This document shows positions 54,776 to 63,318 of a DNA stretch of 64,000 bases, one piece after another. Under the pieces are notes generated by a model. It saw nothing but the letters and a program-made list of their open reading frames with translations, was not told the origin of the DNA and ran no database searches. The position numbers were made by a program, and so were the translations under genes. The stretch is from positions 1 to 64,000 of the forward strand of contig JAQZBN010000027.1 of the NCBI GenBank assembly GCA_029238935.1, in the 5' to 3' direction. Numbering within the stretch: position 1 is the first letter of the stretch; each line of letters opens with the position of its first letter. Origin of the DNA: Herbinix sp. (GTDB lineage Bacteria > Bacillota > Clostridia > Lachnospirales > Lachnospiraceae).

Positions 54776-55873
54776 TTATTTTGCAGCAGCAACTTCCTTA
54801 AGACGTTCAATGATCGGTAAGTGTTGAGTACATAAAGACTCACACTGTCCACAAGCAATACATTCTGCTGCCTTTGAGCTTGGAATACCCCAATGCCATT
54901 TGAGACGATCCATTAAATTATTACCTAATATTTTCTCATTATAGGCGTCCATATATTTAGGAATATCAATATCCACAGGACATGATTTGCAATAGGAACA
55001 TCCGGTGCAAAGATTATTCAGGGCAACCCCTTTATTCTCATATTCGTTATAGATAACAGAAGCAGGTTTTTCTACCAAATTCTCAACCGCTTTACAAGCA
55101 TCATCCACATGTTGTTTTGTGGTACATCCAGCAAGGGTAATTGTAATTTCCTTATGGGAAGCTACAAAATTAAGAGCAGCCTGAGGAACGGTTAAATCAG
55201 TACCTTCAGCAAGGTAACGGAAGGTTTCTGGATTGTTAGGAATTAATCCTCCACCCAAAGGATTCATAACAACAACACCCATGCCCTTGTTATAAGCAGC
55301 TTCTATACCTGTTTGACGGAAACGGTAGTTTAATGCATTGTATCCAATCAGCATACCTTTAAACAAGTCGGATTCTACTACCTTTTCCAATTCATTTCCC
55401 TGCATATGGGATGAAAATACGATATTACGGATTAAGCCTTGCGACTTTGCTTCTTCAAAGAAACCATACAGAGCATCTCTTTGTCTTTCATAGGAGTTTA
55501 GATCCAGAAGACACCATAGATGATAAAAATCAAGGTAATCAACTTTCAATCTTGATAAGGTCTTATGAAGTCTTTCAAAATAAGCTTCTTTGGTGGCTTT
55601 ACCACCTACAGTGCCCATATTCATCTTAGAGGAAACATAATAACTATCTCTTGGTAATTGGGATAAAGCGATACCGGTAATCTCTTCACTTTTATCATCA
55701 CAATAAAAAGGTGCTGTATCAAAATAATTGATCCCTTTTTCATGAGCATATAACGCAACTTCTGCACATTTTTCCAGGTTACCCGCTTTTACATCTTCAT
55801 CATTGTAGCGCATACAACCCATACCAATGGCAGAAACCTTCATATCAGTATCTCCATATTGCTTATAATACAT
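54776..55873 (-). CDS. Aldo/keto reductase with C-terminal ferredoxin-like [4Fe-4S] domain
   Basis: A 365-residue protein. The AKR barrel has the catalytic tetrad area (FDTAPFYCDD with Asp and Tyr, SSKMN with Lys, DFYHLWCL with His) and the GMGCMRYN opening. The final 80 residues carry two Cys clusters: CTGCSYCKSCPVDI and CIACGQCESLC, a typical 4Fe-4S pair. Such fusions are common in clostridial oxidoreductases and probably couple ferredoxin to NADPH-type chemistry. Substrate unknown. The start has GGAGGTAAC upstream. Confidence 0.9.
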   Translation of the reverse strand: MYYKQYGDTDMKVSAIGMGCMRYNDEDVKAGNLEKCAEVALYAHEKGINYFDTAPFYCDDKSEEITGIALSQLPRDSYYVSSKMNMGTVGGKATKEAYFERLHKTLSRLKVDYLDFYHLWCLLDLNSYERQRDALYGFFEEAKSQGLIRNIVFSSHMQGNELEKVVESDLFKGMLIGYNALNYRFRQTGIEAAYNKGMGVVVMNPLGGGLIPNNPETFRYLAEGTDLTVPQAALNFVASHKEITITLAGCTTKQHVDDACKAVENLVEKPASVIYNEYENKGVALNNLCTGCSYCKSCPVDIDIPKYMDAYNEKILGNNLMDRLKWHWGIPSSKAAECIACGQCESLCTQHLPIIERLKEVAAAK

Positions 55874-56134
55874 CTTGTTACCTCCATTACATGTAAAGTT
55901 CGATTCATAAATTTTATCAATAAAAAGTATGAATTATTCCTTGTAGTATATCATAGCATAAGGATTATTTCCAGTAGCAGTTCATGTTTTCGGAAAACGT
56001 TTACAGATTATTCATTATTTGAAAAATTTCTTAGAAATAGACGATACTAGGAAGAGAACCTTATGGGTTTAAATTCGTTTGACTTTTATATTTAACTTGG
56101 TTAGAATGTAGTTAACAAATATTAGGGGTATTCT

Positions 56135-57085
56135 ATGGCAATTAATAAAGCAATGAAGATGGCATTAAAAGCGTTGTCTTATCCTGATCTGGATTTGAAG
56201 AAAACCTACAAATTACAAAGGCAGATATCGGTGGCAACTCATCCATATTTAAAGCCCATGTATGAAATATGGGATCATAAGATTGTTAACGGGGATCATG
56301 AGATTCCGGTTCGGATCTTTATGCCCCAAGATATTGAAAAGACAGAAAAGGTTTTGATCTTTTTTCATGGTGGTGGCTGGGTCATCGGGAATATAGACAG
56401 TTATAGTGCAATCTGCTCCAATATGGCGATACAGACTGGTCATATGGTAGTCTCCGTAGATTACCGATTAGCACCGGAATATCATTTTCCAGCAGCTCCC
56501 GAAGATTGTTATGCTGTCGCAAGAGCAATCTTTACCGATCGGACCTTATTGGATGTAGCTCAAAAGGATATTACATTAATCGGGGACAGTGCCGGTGGAA
56601 ATCTGGCAGCAGTGGTATCCCTGATGGCAAGAGACCGAGGCGAATTCTTACCATCAAAGCAAATTCTGATTTATCCTTCTACTTACCATGACCATACCGA
56701 TACCTCACCCTTTCCATCGGTAAAGGAGAATGGAACGGATTATCTTTTAACCTCAAAGCGAATATGTGAATTTATTGATTTCTATAAAAGCAGTGATGAT
56801 GATTTAACGAATCCATATTTGGCACCATTGTTATCGGAGGATTTATCACATCAACCTAAGACCATGATTATCACAGCTGAATATGACCCACTCCGGGACG
56901 AGGGAGAAGCCTACGGGAAAAAACTATATGAATTTGGAAATGAAGTAGAGGTATACCGCATGAAGGATGCCTTGCACGGGTTTTTATCTCTTCCAAAGCA
57001 TTTTATCCATGTTAAAAGAACTTACGAACTGATTAATCGATTCTTAAACAACGAACAGAATGAGAAGATAAATAAAACACACTAG
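56135..57085 (+). CDS. Alpha/beta hydrolase (HSL-type esterase), first gene of the acyl cluster
   Basis: A 316-residue hormone-sensitive-lipase-like esterase. HGGGWVIG supplies the oxyanion hole, GDSAGGNLAA holds the Ser nucleophile, and EYDPLRDEG and ALHGFLS give the Asp and His. No signal peptide, so it is cytosolic. It is 28 bases before the acyltransferase gene and begins a four-gene plus-strand run, so it probably removes or moves the acyl group that the others handle. The natural ester is unknown. Confidence 0.88.
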   Translation: MAINKAMKMALKALSYPDLDLKKTYKLQRQISVATHPYLKPMYEIWDHKIVNGDHEIPVRIFMPQDIEKTEKVLIFFHGGGWVIGNIDSYSAICSNMAIQTGHMVVSVDYRLAPEYHFPAAPEDCYAVARAIFTDRTLLDVAQKDITLIGDSAGGNLAAVVSLMARDRGEFLPSKQILIYPSTYHDHTDTSPFPSVKENGTDYLLTSKRICEFIDFYKSSDDDLTNPYLAPLLSEDLSHQPKTMIITAEYDPLRDEGEAYGKKLYEFGNEVEVYRMKDALHGFLSLPKHFIHVKRTYELINRFLNNEQNEKINKTH

Positions 57086-57113
57086 TTAGAAAGGAGAACT
57101 GCAAAAAAAGCTT

Positions 57114-58385
57114 ATGACGAAAAAGAAACCAGTGGAATGGTCGAGACTTGATAATGCTGCGAAGATATTTCCTCCTAACAGCAATGAAAAAGATACTAAG
57201 GTATTTCGGTTCGTAGCCGAGCTAATGGATGATATAGATGAGCAAATGCTTCAGGAAGCGGTTGAAAAAACGGTTGCTGTTTTCCCTTTTTATCAGTCAG
57301 TTCTTCGAAAAGGCGTTTTCTGGTATTATCTTGAGAATACAGATATTCTCCCAAGGGTAAAGGAAGAGAATAAGCTACCCTGCAGTATGCTATATTATCC
57401 AAATCGAAGAAATCTTCTTTTTGAAGTGACTTATTATAAAAAACGCGTTAATCTGGAAGTATTTCATGCTTTAACGGATGGCACCGGTGCATTGGGGTTC
57501 TTAAAGACTCTGCTCTATTTCTACATCATAAAACGTTATGAAGAAGATTTCGTGGGAAAGTTTCCGAAACTCGATTACGATGCTTCGATCGCTCAAAAGA
57601 TGGATGATAGTTTTTTAAAACATTACTCGGGAAAGACCACCTCGAATAAAATCAAAATAACCAAAGCTCATCATATTCTAGGACGGAGACCAATTGATAA
57701 TCGGATTAAGATCATTGAAGGAACGATGTCAGTGAAAGAAATCATACAACTGGCCCATGAACATGACACAACACTGACAGTCTATCTGACAGCCCTTTTC
57801 ATTTATTCTATCTATCAGGAGATGTCTGTTCGAAACCGCAGATTGCCAATTGTATTATCTATCCCAGTGAATTTGCGCAGTTATTTTCCATCTGTGACAG
57901 CAAGGAATTTCTTCGGTACAATCTATGTCAGTTATAATTTCTCTAAAAGCGGCAATGACTTAGATAATATTATCAAAGAAGTCAAGGAAGGCTTTCAAAG
58001 GGAACTGACTCAAGAAAAATTGGAAGAGCATATGAATAAACTTGCAGCGCTGGAACACAATGCGTTTGCCAGGGTAGTTCCATTATCGATAAAGGATTTT
58101 ATCCTGCGAATGGCAAGCTCTATCAGTGATCGAGGTATTACCGCTTCCGTTTCAAATATCGGTAAGATTACCGTACCCGGTGAATTAGCACCCTATATCA
58201 AACTATTTGATTGTTTTACCAGTGCTAGGCGTCCTCAGATTTGCATGTGTTCCTTTGGAGATCAACTGGTCGTTAGCTTTACCTCACCCTTCGTGGGAAC
58301 TGATATACAAAAGAATTTTTTTCGTATGTTAACTGAGCAGAACGTGCAGGTTACCATTGTATCGAATACAAAGGATAATATGTAA
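57114..58385 (+). CDS. Condensation-fold acyltransferase (alcohol acetyltransferase-like)
   Basis: A 423-residue protein of the chloramphenicol-acetyltransferase / condensation superfamily. The active-site region is FHALTDGTGALGFL, a version of HHxxxDG with the His and Asp-Gly, and the start WSRLDNAAKIFPP and VSNIGKI near the end are typical of the alcohol acetyltransferase-like group. The first His of HH is replaced by Phe, as in some active relatives. It would transfer an acyl group from CoA or a carrier to an alcohol or amine. The ribosome site GAAAGGAGAA is unusually far (about 17 bases) from the ATG. Confidence 0.75.
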   Translation: MTKKKPVEWSRLDNAAKIFPPNSNEKDTKVFRFVAELMDDIDEQMLQEAVEKTVAVFPFYQSVLRKGVFWYYLENTDILPRVKEENKLPCSMLYYPNRRNLLFEVTYYKKRVNLEVFHALTDGTGALGFLKTLLYFYIIKRYEEDFVGKFPKLDYDASIAQKMDDSFLKHYSGKTTSNKIKITKAHHILGRRPIDNRIKIIEGTMSVKEIIQLAHEHDTTLTVYLTALFIYSIYQEMSVRNRRLPIVLSIPVNLRSYFPSVTARNFFGTIYVSYNFSKSGNDLDNIIKEVKEGFQRELTQEKLEEHMNKLAALEHNAFARVVPLSIKDFILRMASSISDRGITASVSNIGKITVPGELAPYIKLFDCFTSARRPQICMCSFGDQLVVSFTSPFVGTDIQKNFFRMLTEQNVQVTIVSNTKDNM

Positions 58386-58410
58386 GATCAGCAGAAAGTA
58401 AGGTGAAAGA

Positions 58411-59073
58411 ATGATTCTTTGTGAACATTGTAAAGTCTCAATTAAAGGGAATCAGAGCCAGTGCCCTCTTTGCGGAGGAATTCTGCAGGGAAAGGCAAAG
58501 GATGAGGATGTATTTCCTCCGATCCCTACGATTTATCAGGAGTTTAATATATTTATCAGGGTCATCATCCTGATATCCATTGCTGTGATGGCAATCTGCT
58601 TTGCAATTAACGTTATCTTCACCAGTGAGTCCCGTTGGTCTTTTCTGGTGGCAGGAGCAGTTCTATGTATGTGGGTCAGTCTCTTCTTTATTATAAGAAA
58701 GAAAAATAATATACCTAAAACCATCGTATGGCAGGTGGGATTAATCAGTGTCCTTACAGTCATATGGGATTATTCCATGGGTTGGCATGGTTGGTCCATC
58801 GATTATGTAATTCCATCAATTTATGTGGTGGCCATGCTTGTGATGGCAATCGCGGCGAAGATTCTCAAGATAAGTGTCAGGGATTATATCGTATATATCC
58901 TGGTGGATGGCTTGTTTGGATTTATCCCGGTTATTTTTTTGTTGTTTGGAGGACTCAGCGTGAAGTATCCTTCGGTCATTTGTGTTTCAGTAAGTGTAAT
59001 ATCGTTATCGGCACTGCTTCTGTTTGAAGGGGAAAATATCAAAGCAGAATTAAATAAAATCATGCATATATAG
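58411..59073 (+). CDS. Zinc-ribbon membrane protein (DUF6320-like)
   Basis: A 220-residue protein. It opens with a four-Cys zinc ribbon (CEHCKVSIKGNQSQCPLCGG), then six hydrophobic helices. The combination matches the DUF6320 type that I associate with the acyltransferase and hydrolase arrangement seen here. It lies 25 bases after the acyltransferase gene. The ribbon probably faces the cytosol and may recruit a partner; no reaction can be assigned. Confidence 0.7.
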   Translation: MILCEHCKVSIKGNQSQCPLCGGILQGKAKDEDVFPPIPTIYQEFNIFIRVIILISIAVMAICFAINVIFTSESRWSFLVAGAVLCMWVSLFFIIRKKNNIPKTIVWQVGLISVLTVIWDYSMGWHGWSIDYVIPSIYVVAMLVMAIAAKILKISVRDYIVYILVDGLFGFIPVIFLLFGGLSVKYPSVICVSVSVISLSALLLFEGENIKAELNKIMHI

Positions 59074-59110
59074 CAGGCAATTTGCATCCGATTAAGAAAG
59101 GAAGTCGTTT

Positions 59111-59785
59111 ATGACCACATTTATGTTAAAAATGATTGCGATTATTACCATGTTAATCGATCATTCCGCAGCAATCTTTGTTCCGAACAATCTACCTATG
59201 TACTGGGTACTTAGGGGAATAGGAAGATTAGCTTTTCCTATCTTTGCCTTTTTATTGGTGGAAGGTTTCTTTCATACCAGAGATGTAAAAAAATACTTAA
59301 TTCGTCTCGGGTTGTTTGCATTCATCTCAGAGATACCATTCGATCTTGCATTTTACAAAACCTTTTTCTATCCGGGACATCAAAATATCTTCTTTACTTT
59401 GTTCTTGGGATTGTTATTAATGATGATTTTAAAGAAAGCGGAGGAGAGATTCAAGAAGAAAACGATTATAAGCAATATACTGGATGCTGTTATAACGGTA
59501 GGTTTTTGTATTATAGCAGTACTATTAGCGACAGACTATAATTATTCCGGAATTTTATTGATCATATCATTCTATTTATTCCGTGGAAATAAGATATTAC
59601 TTACCTTATCCTTATTGATCGTAACAGGATATTTAATGGGACCTTTTTCAGCAATCGCAACTCTATCAATGATCTTTATCTGGTTTTATAACGGAAAAAA
59701 GGGCAGAGATGCAAAATATCTATTTTACATCTTCTACCCAGCACATTTACTTATTTTATTTTTCATTAGTAAATTCGTATTATGA
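59111..59785 (+). CDS. TraX-family membrane acyltransferase-like protein
   Basis: A 224-residue multi-pass protein of the TraX family (eight helices). The opening LKMIAIITMLIDHSAAIF and GRLAFPIFAFLLVEGFFHTRD are the family signature, with an H in the LIDH motif that resembles the acyltransferase-3 active His. In F-pilus systems TraX N-acetylates pilin; there is no conjugation gene nearby, so here it probably acetylates a surface glycan or lipid. It is the last gene of the four-gene cluster, 37 bases after the zinc-ribbon gene. Confidence 0.85.
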   Translation: MTTFMLKMIAIITMLIDHSAAIFVPNNLPMYWVLRGIGRLAFPIFAFLLVEGFFHTRDVKKYLIRLGLFAFISEIPFDLAFYKTFFYPGHQNIFFTLFLGLLLMMILKKAEERFKKKTIISNILDAVITVGFCIIAVLLATDYNYSGILLIISFYLFRGNKILLTLSLLIVTGYLMGPFSAIATLSMIFIWFYNGKKGRDAKYLFYIFYPAHLLILFFISKFVL

Positions 59786-60215
59786 GCCTAGCTCCGTAAA
59801 CTCATATCCTTATCATGAAGTTGATGAAAGGAATTATGATTACGGATTGTATCCTCTACGTTTTGAGATTTTTCGGGAAAATAAAATTTGGTATCAAAAT
59901 CTAGTGATAAATTAGTGGAAGGAAAGCGGTAAGTTTTCTTAGAAGATTCAAAATACATGGTGATGATCCTCCTGTCGAAATGAAAGTATTTTCATGTCTT
60001 AGGCAATGAAATATGATACTATTATTGTTCGTAATAAGCGAAATATTATTCGGATAAAAGATTGGAATTGCCGAAACTTCTGACATTATTTACAAAATCA
60101 CTCGTTGTTTTTTACGTTTTTTATGTGATCAATCGATATTAAATAAGTTTTATTGATTTTTAGCGCTGATTTTATCAATGAAATAATCTACTTATCATCA
60201 TTTGGAGGATATTTT
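59786..60215. other. Intergenic region between the acyl cluster and the DUF5721 gene
   Basis: A frame of about 45 codons continues in one register after the TraX stop (to 59915), rich in Tyr and Asn, without a ribosome site. I do not call it a gene. No clear terminator is visible directly after TraX. The DUF5721 ribosome site TTGGAGGA is at the right end. Confidence 0.35.
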
Positions 60216-60710
60216 ATGATTTCCTTACACATACTTGAAGTTAAGGCTTTTATGGCAAAATTATTTACTAACACCATGTTTGACCATTTTATTTTAAAGG
60301 AAATGGATGTACAAACATTTACAAACTTTCATATCTCAGGACAGTTTAATGAGACTTTTTTTTCAAAAGATGAGCTTATGGAACGGGGAGAAAAGCAAAA
60401 TACCCGGTGGAGTGATGTGAAAGCGATTGCCTTTGCAATGATTAAAGGGAATAAAACTCCTTTGCAGCTAAGGATTGTATTTCAACTGCCGGTGGAAGAT
60501 ATCTCAGTTATGCTGCAGGCAGGAACGGGAAAACTTCGGGTAGAAGAAATCGGAGGTTTATATTTGAACGTTCGATTTGACAAAGGTGAACTTAATGTCA
60601 TCACAGGAACAGCGATCAAGACCTTTACCATGGATAAGACGCTGGAGCAAGAATGGGACTTGGCAGTACGGAATTTTCTGAAACAGCAGGGAATACCGTT
60701 TGAAGAGTAA
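60216..60710 (+). CDS. DUF5721 protein
   Basis: A 164-residue soluble protein with the segment VKAFMAKLFTNTMFDHFILKEMDVQTFTNFHISG near the start and IAFAMIKGNKTPLQLRIVFQ in the middle, the pattern of the DUF5721 family. I start at the Met at 60216, with TTGGAGGA upstream; the frame extends left to 60153 without a site. Function unknown. It is followed by the CIRCE element and htpG. Confidence 0.7.
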   Translation: MISLHILEVKAFMAKLFTNTMFDHFILKEMDVQTFTNFHISGQFNETFFSKDELMERGEKQNTRWSDVKAIAFAMIKGNKTPLQLRIVFQLPVEDISVMLQAGTGKLRVEEIGGLYLNVRFDKGELNVITGTAIKTFTMDKTLEQEWDLAVRNFLKQQGIPFEE

Positions 60711-60739
60711 AAGTATTAATTTAATTGCAATCAGTATTG

Positions 60740-60802
60740 TTAGCACTCTTGATAGAAGAGTGCTAATTTTTTCTTGACTTTTGTTTTTCTTCGTATTATC
60801 AT
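60740..60802 (+). promoter_or_regulatory. CIRCE element and promoter of htpG
   Basis: TTAGCACTC-N9-GAGTGCTAA at 60740-60766 is a perfect CIRCE, the binding site of the heat-shock repressor HrcA. A promoter follows: TTGACT (60774-60779), 17 bases, TATCAT (60797-60802). So CIRCE lies seven bases upstream of the -35 rather than over the start, an unusual place for repression. The htpG ATG is 92 bases further. Confidence 0.85.
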
Positions 60803-60893
60803 ATCAGTTAAAGGAATTCTAGGAACTGCGTCAGCAGCCATGAAAGGAATCCTACAATCAAAAATAAAATTTTATTTATAAAGGAGTGTTATT

Positions 60894-62945
60894 ATGAGCA
60901 TTGAACATGGCAATTTATCCATCAATTCAGAGAACATATTCCCAATAATTAAGAAATGGTTATATTCAGACCATGATATTTTTTTCCGTGAATTGATCTC
61001 TAACGGAAGTGATGCTATCACAAAATTAAAGAAACTTGAAATGATGGGTGAAGCAACAGTAGAAGAGGATAATCATTATAAGATTGAAGTAGTGGTAAAT
61101 CCAGAAGAGAAGACAATTCAATTTATTGATAACGGTATCGGTATGACGGCGGATGAGGTAAGAGAATATATTAACCAGATCGCATTCTCCGGTGCTCAGA
61201 AGTTCTTAGAAACTTATAAGGACAAGACCAATGAAGATCAGATTATTGGTCACTTTGGTTTGGGCTTCTATTCCGCATTTATGGTGGCACATAAAGTAAC
61301 CATCGATACTCTTTCCTGGCAGCCAGGTGCAGCTCCGGTTCATTGGGAATCTGAGGGCGGAACTGAATTTGATATGAGCGAAGGAACCTATGAGACCAGA
61401 GGTACTTGCATCACTTTATATCTAAATGAAGAAAGTTATGAATTTAGCAATGAATACCGTGCGAAGGAAATCATTAAGAAATATTGTTCCTTTATGCCAG
61501 TGGAAATCTATTTTATGAATGCCAATGCCCCGGTGGATGAAGTAAAAGAAGACATTGTCGATGCTGAAGTAGATGAAGACGGCAATGTTACTGAGGATGA
61601 GTCTAAGGAACCAAAAGGACCTCAACCTGTGAATAATACCCATCCTTTATGGGCAAAGCATCCAAATGATTGCACCGAGGAAGAGTACAAGGAATTTTAC
61701 CGTGAAGTATTCCATGATTATAAAGAGCCTTTGTTCTGGATCCACTTGAATATGGATTATCCGTTTAATTTAAAGGGTATCCTGTATTTCCCTAAGATCA
61801 ATACTGAGTATGATTCTCTGGAAGGACTAATCAAATTATATAGTAATCAGGTATTTATTGCAGATAATATTAAGGAAGTAATTCCGGAATTCTTAATGTT
61901 ATTAAAGGGTGTGATTGATTGTCCGGATCTTCCGCTTAATGTATCCAGAAGTGCTCTTCAAAACGATGGTTTTGTTAAAAAGATTTCTGACTACATCACC
62001 AAGAAGGTAGCAGACAAACTTTCCGGTATGTATAAGGTGGAGAGAGAAAGTTACGAGAAATTCTGGGATGATATTAGTCCATTTATTAAATTTGGATGCC
62101 TGAAAGACGAAAAGTTCAGAGATAAGATGAAGGAGTTCATTATCTTTAAGAACCTGGATGGTAAATATGAAACCTTAGCAGAGTATGTAGAGGCAAACAA
62201 AACTACCACAGCTGAGGACGTTAAGGAAAACGATCCGGAAGAAGAGAAGGAATGCAATTGTGATCACGATCATGAACATGATGAGAACTGCGAATGCGGT
62301 CATGACCATGAGCATGAGGAGAAAGAAGAAAATAAAACAATTATTTATTATGTAACAGATGAGAAGCAACAGAGCCAGTATATTAACTTGTTCAAAGATG
62401 CTGGAATCGATGCATTTATTTTAACTCATAATATTGATCAACCGTTCATTACTCAACTGGAATACCAGGATCAAAAGATAAAATTCCAGAGAATTGATGC
62501 TGAACTTACTGACAGCTTCAAGGAAGAAACCAAGAAAGCTGACAAGAAAGCATTAAAGAAGAATACGGATGAGATGAATAAACTATTCCGTAAAGTTCTC
62601 GGTAAAGAAAAATTGGAAGTAAAAGTAGAGAAACTTAAGAATGAAAAAGTATCCTCTATGATTACCCTGTCCGAAGAAAGCCGCAGAATGGCGGAAATGA
62701 TGAGAATGTATAATATGCAGGGTATGGATCCTGGCATGTTCGGCGGTAACGGTGAGACTTTGGTACTCAATGCAAATCATAAACTGGTTCAATACCTGCT
62801 GGAAAATGAAAAGTCAGAGAATGCTTCCATTATCTGCGAGCAGTTATATGATCTGGCACTTTTAAGCCATAAACCTCTGGAACCAGCTGCCATGACAAAA
62901 TTCATTCAAAGAAGCAATGAGATCATGATGTTAATTACAAATTAA
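60894..62945 (+). CDS. htpG: Chaperone HtpG (Hsp90) with a His/Cys-rich insertion
   Basis: A 683-residue Hsp90. The N-terminal ATP domain has ELISNGSDA (normally NASDA), DNGIGM and GHFGLGFYSAFMVA. The middle and C-terminal domains are complete, although the region near 210-245 is acidic and extended (VDAEVDEDGNVTEDESKEP). Residues about 452-478 carry an insertion CNCDHDHEHDENCECGHDHEHE, which looks metal-binding and is absent from standard HtpG. It is under CIRCE control. A strong terminator follows at 63025-63066. ATP-driven folding function is expected to remain. Confidence 0.92.
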   Translation: MSIEHGNLSINSENIFPIIKKWLYSDHDIFFRELISNGSDAITKLKKLEMMGEATVEEDNHYKIEVVVNPEEKTIQFIDNGIGMTADEVREYINQIAFSGAQKFLETYKDKTNEDQIIGHFGLGFYSAFMVAHKVTIDTLSWQPGAAPVHWESEGGTEFDMSEGTYETRGTCITLYLNEESYEFSNEYRAKEIIKKYCSFMPVEIYFMNANAPVDEVKEDIVDAEVDEDGNVTEDESKEPKGPQPVNNTHPLWAKHPNDCTEEEYKEFYREVFHDYKEPLFWIHLNMDYPFNLKGILYFPKINTEYDSLEGLIKLYSNQVFIADNIKEVIPEFLMLLKGVIDCPDLPLNVSRSALQNDGFVKKISDYITKKVADKLSGMYKVERESYEKFWDDISPFIKFGCLKDEKFRDKMKEFIIFKNLDGKYETLAEYVEANKTTTAEDVKENDPEEEKECNCDHDHEHDENCECGHDHEHEEKEENKTIIYYVTDEKQQSQYINLFKDAGIDAFILTHNIDQPFITQLEYQDQKIKFQRIDAELTDSFKEETKKADKKALKKNTDEMNKLFRKVLGKEKLEVKVEKLKNEKVSSMITLSEESRRMAEMMRMYNMQGMDPGMFGGNGETLVLNANHKLVQYLLENEKSENASIICEQLYDLALLSHKPLEPAAMTKFIQRSNEIMMLITN

Positions 62946-63318
62946 GTTTGTAAATGATTAAGAGTTAATCAATTTAGCATGGAATGAATCAATTGGTTAT
63001 CATATATTAAATATAAAATTTATTAAACACGAGCTTTCCAATTAGGAAAGTCTCGTGTTTTTTTTATAGAATCGGAAATAATATAACATAAACTACATTA
63101 CAACTATTTTTATAAAATTTTTATGAAATACATCTTTCATAATATAAGTATTTATGCTAGTATATATAGTAATGAAAACTATCTTATGCGGTGGTATGGC
63201 TAGGTGATGCGATATTCGATACAGCATAAGGAAAAAATAAACAGTAAAAGTAAAATAAAGTAAGGAATATTACAGAAGATTGAACTGAATCTTTAGAATA
63301 GAAGCAGGAGGACGATAT
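62946..63318. other. Intergenic region between htpG and the DegV gene
   Basis: It holds the htpG terminator (63025-63066) and then AT-rich sequence with a GTGATGCGATATTCGATACAGC patch of no known class. The DegV ribosome site GCAGGAGGA is at the right end. No further gene is seen. Confidence 0.4.
63025..63066 (+). terminator. Terminator of htpG
   Basis: AAACACGAGCTTTCC (63025-63039) pairs with GGAAAGTCTCGTGTTT (63045-63060), one bulge, followed by a run of T's. Confidence 0.85.

Noticed and set aside
59709-59915. Open frame continuing past the TraX stop
   Set aside because: It overlaps traX in another frame, lacks a ribosome site and has no recognisable domain.
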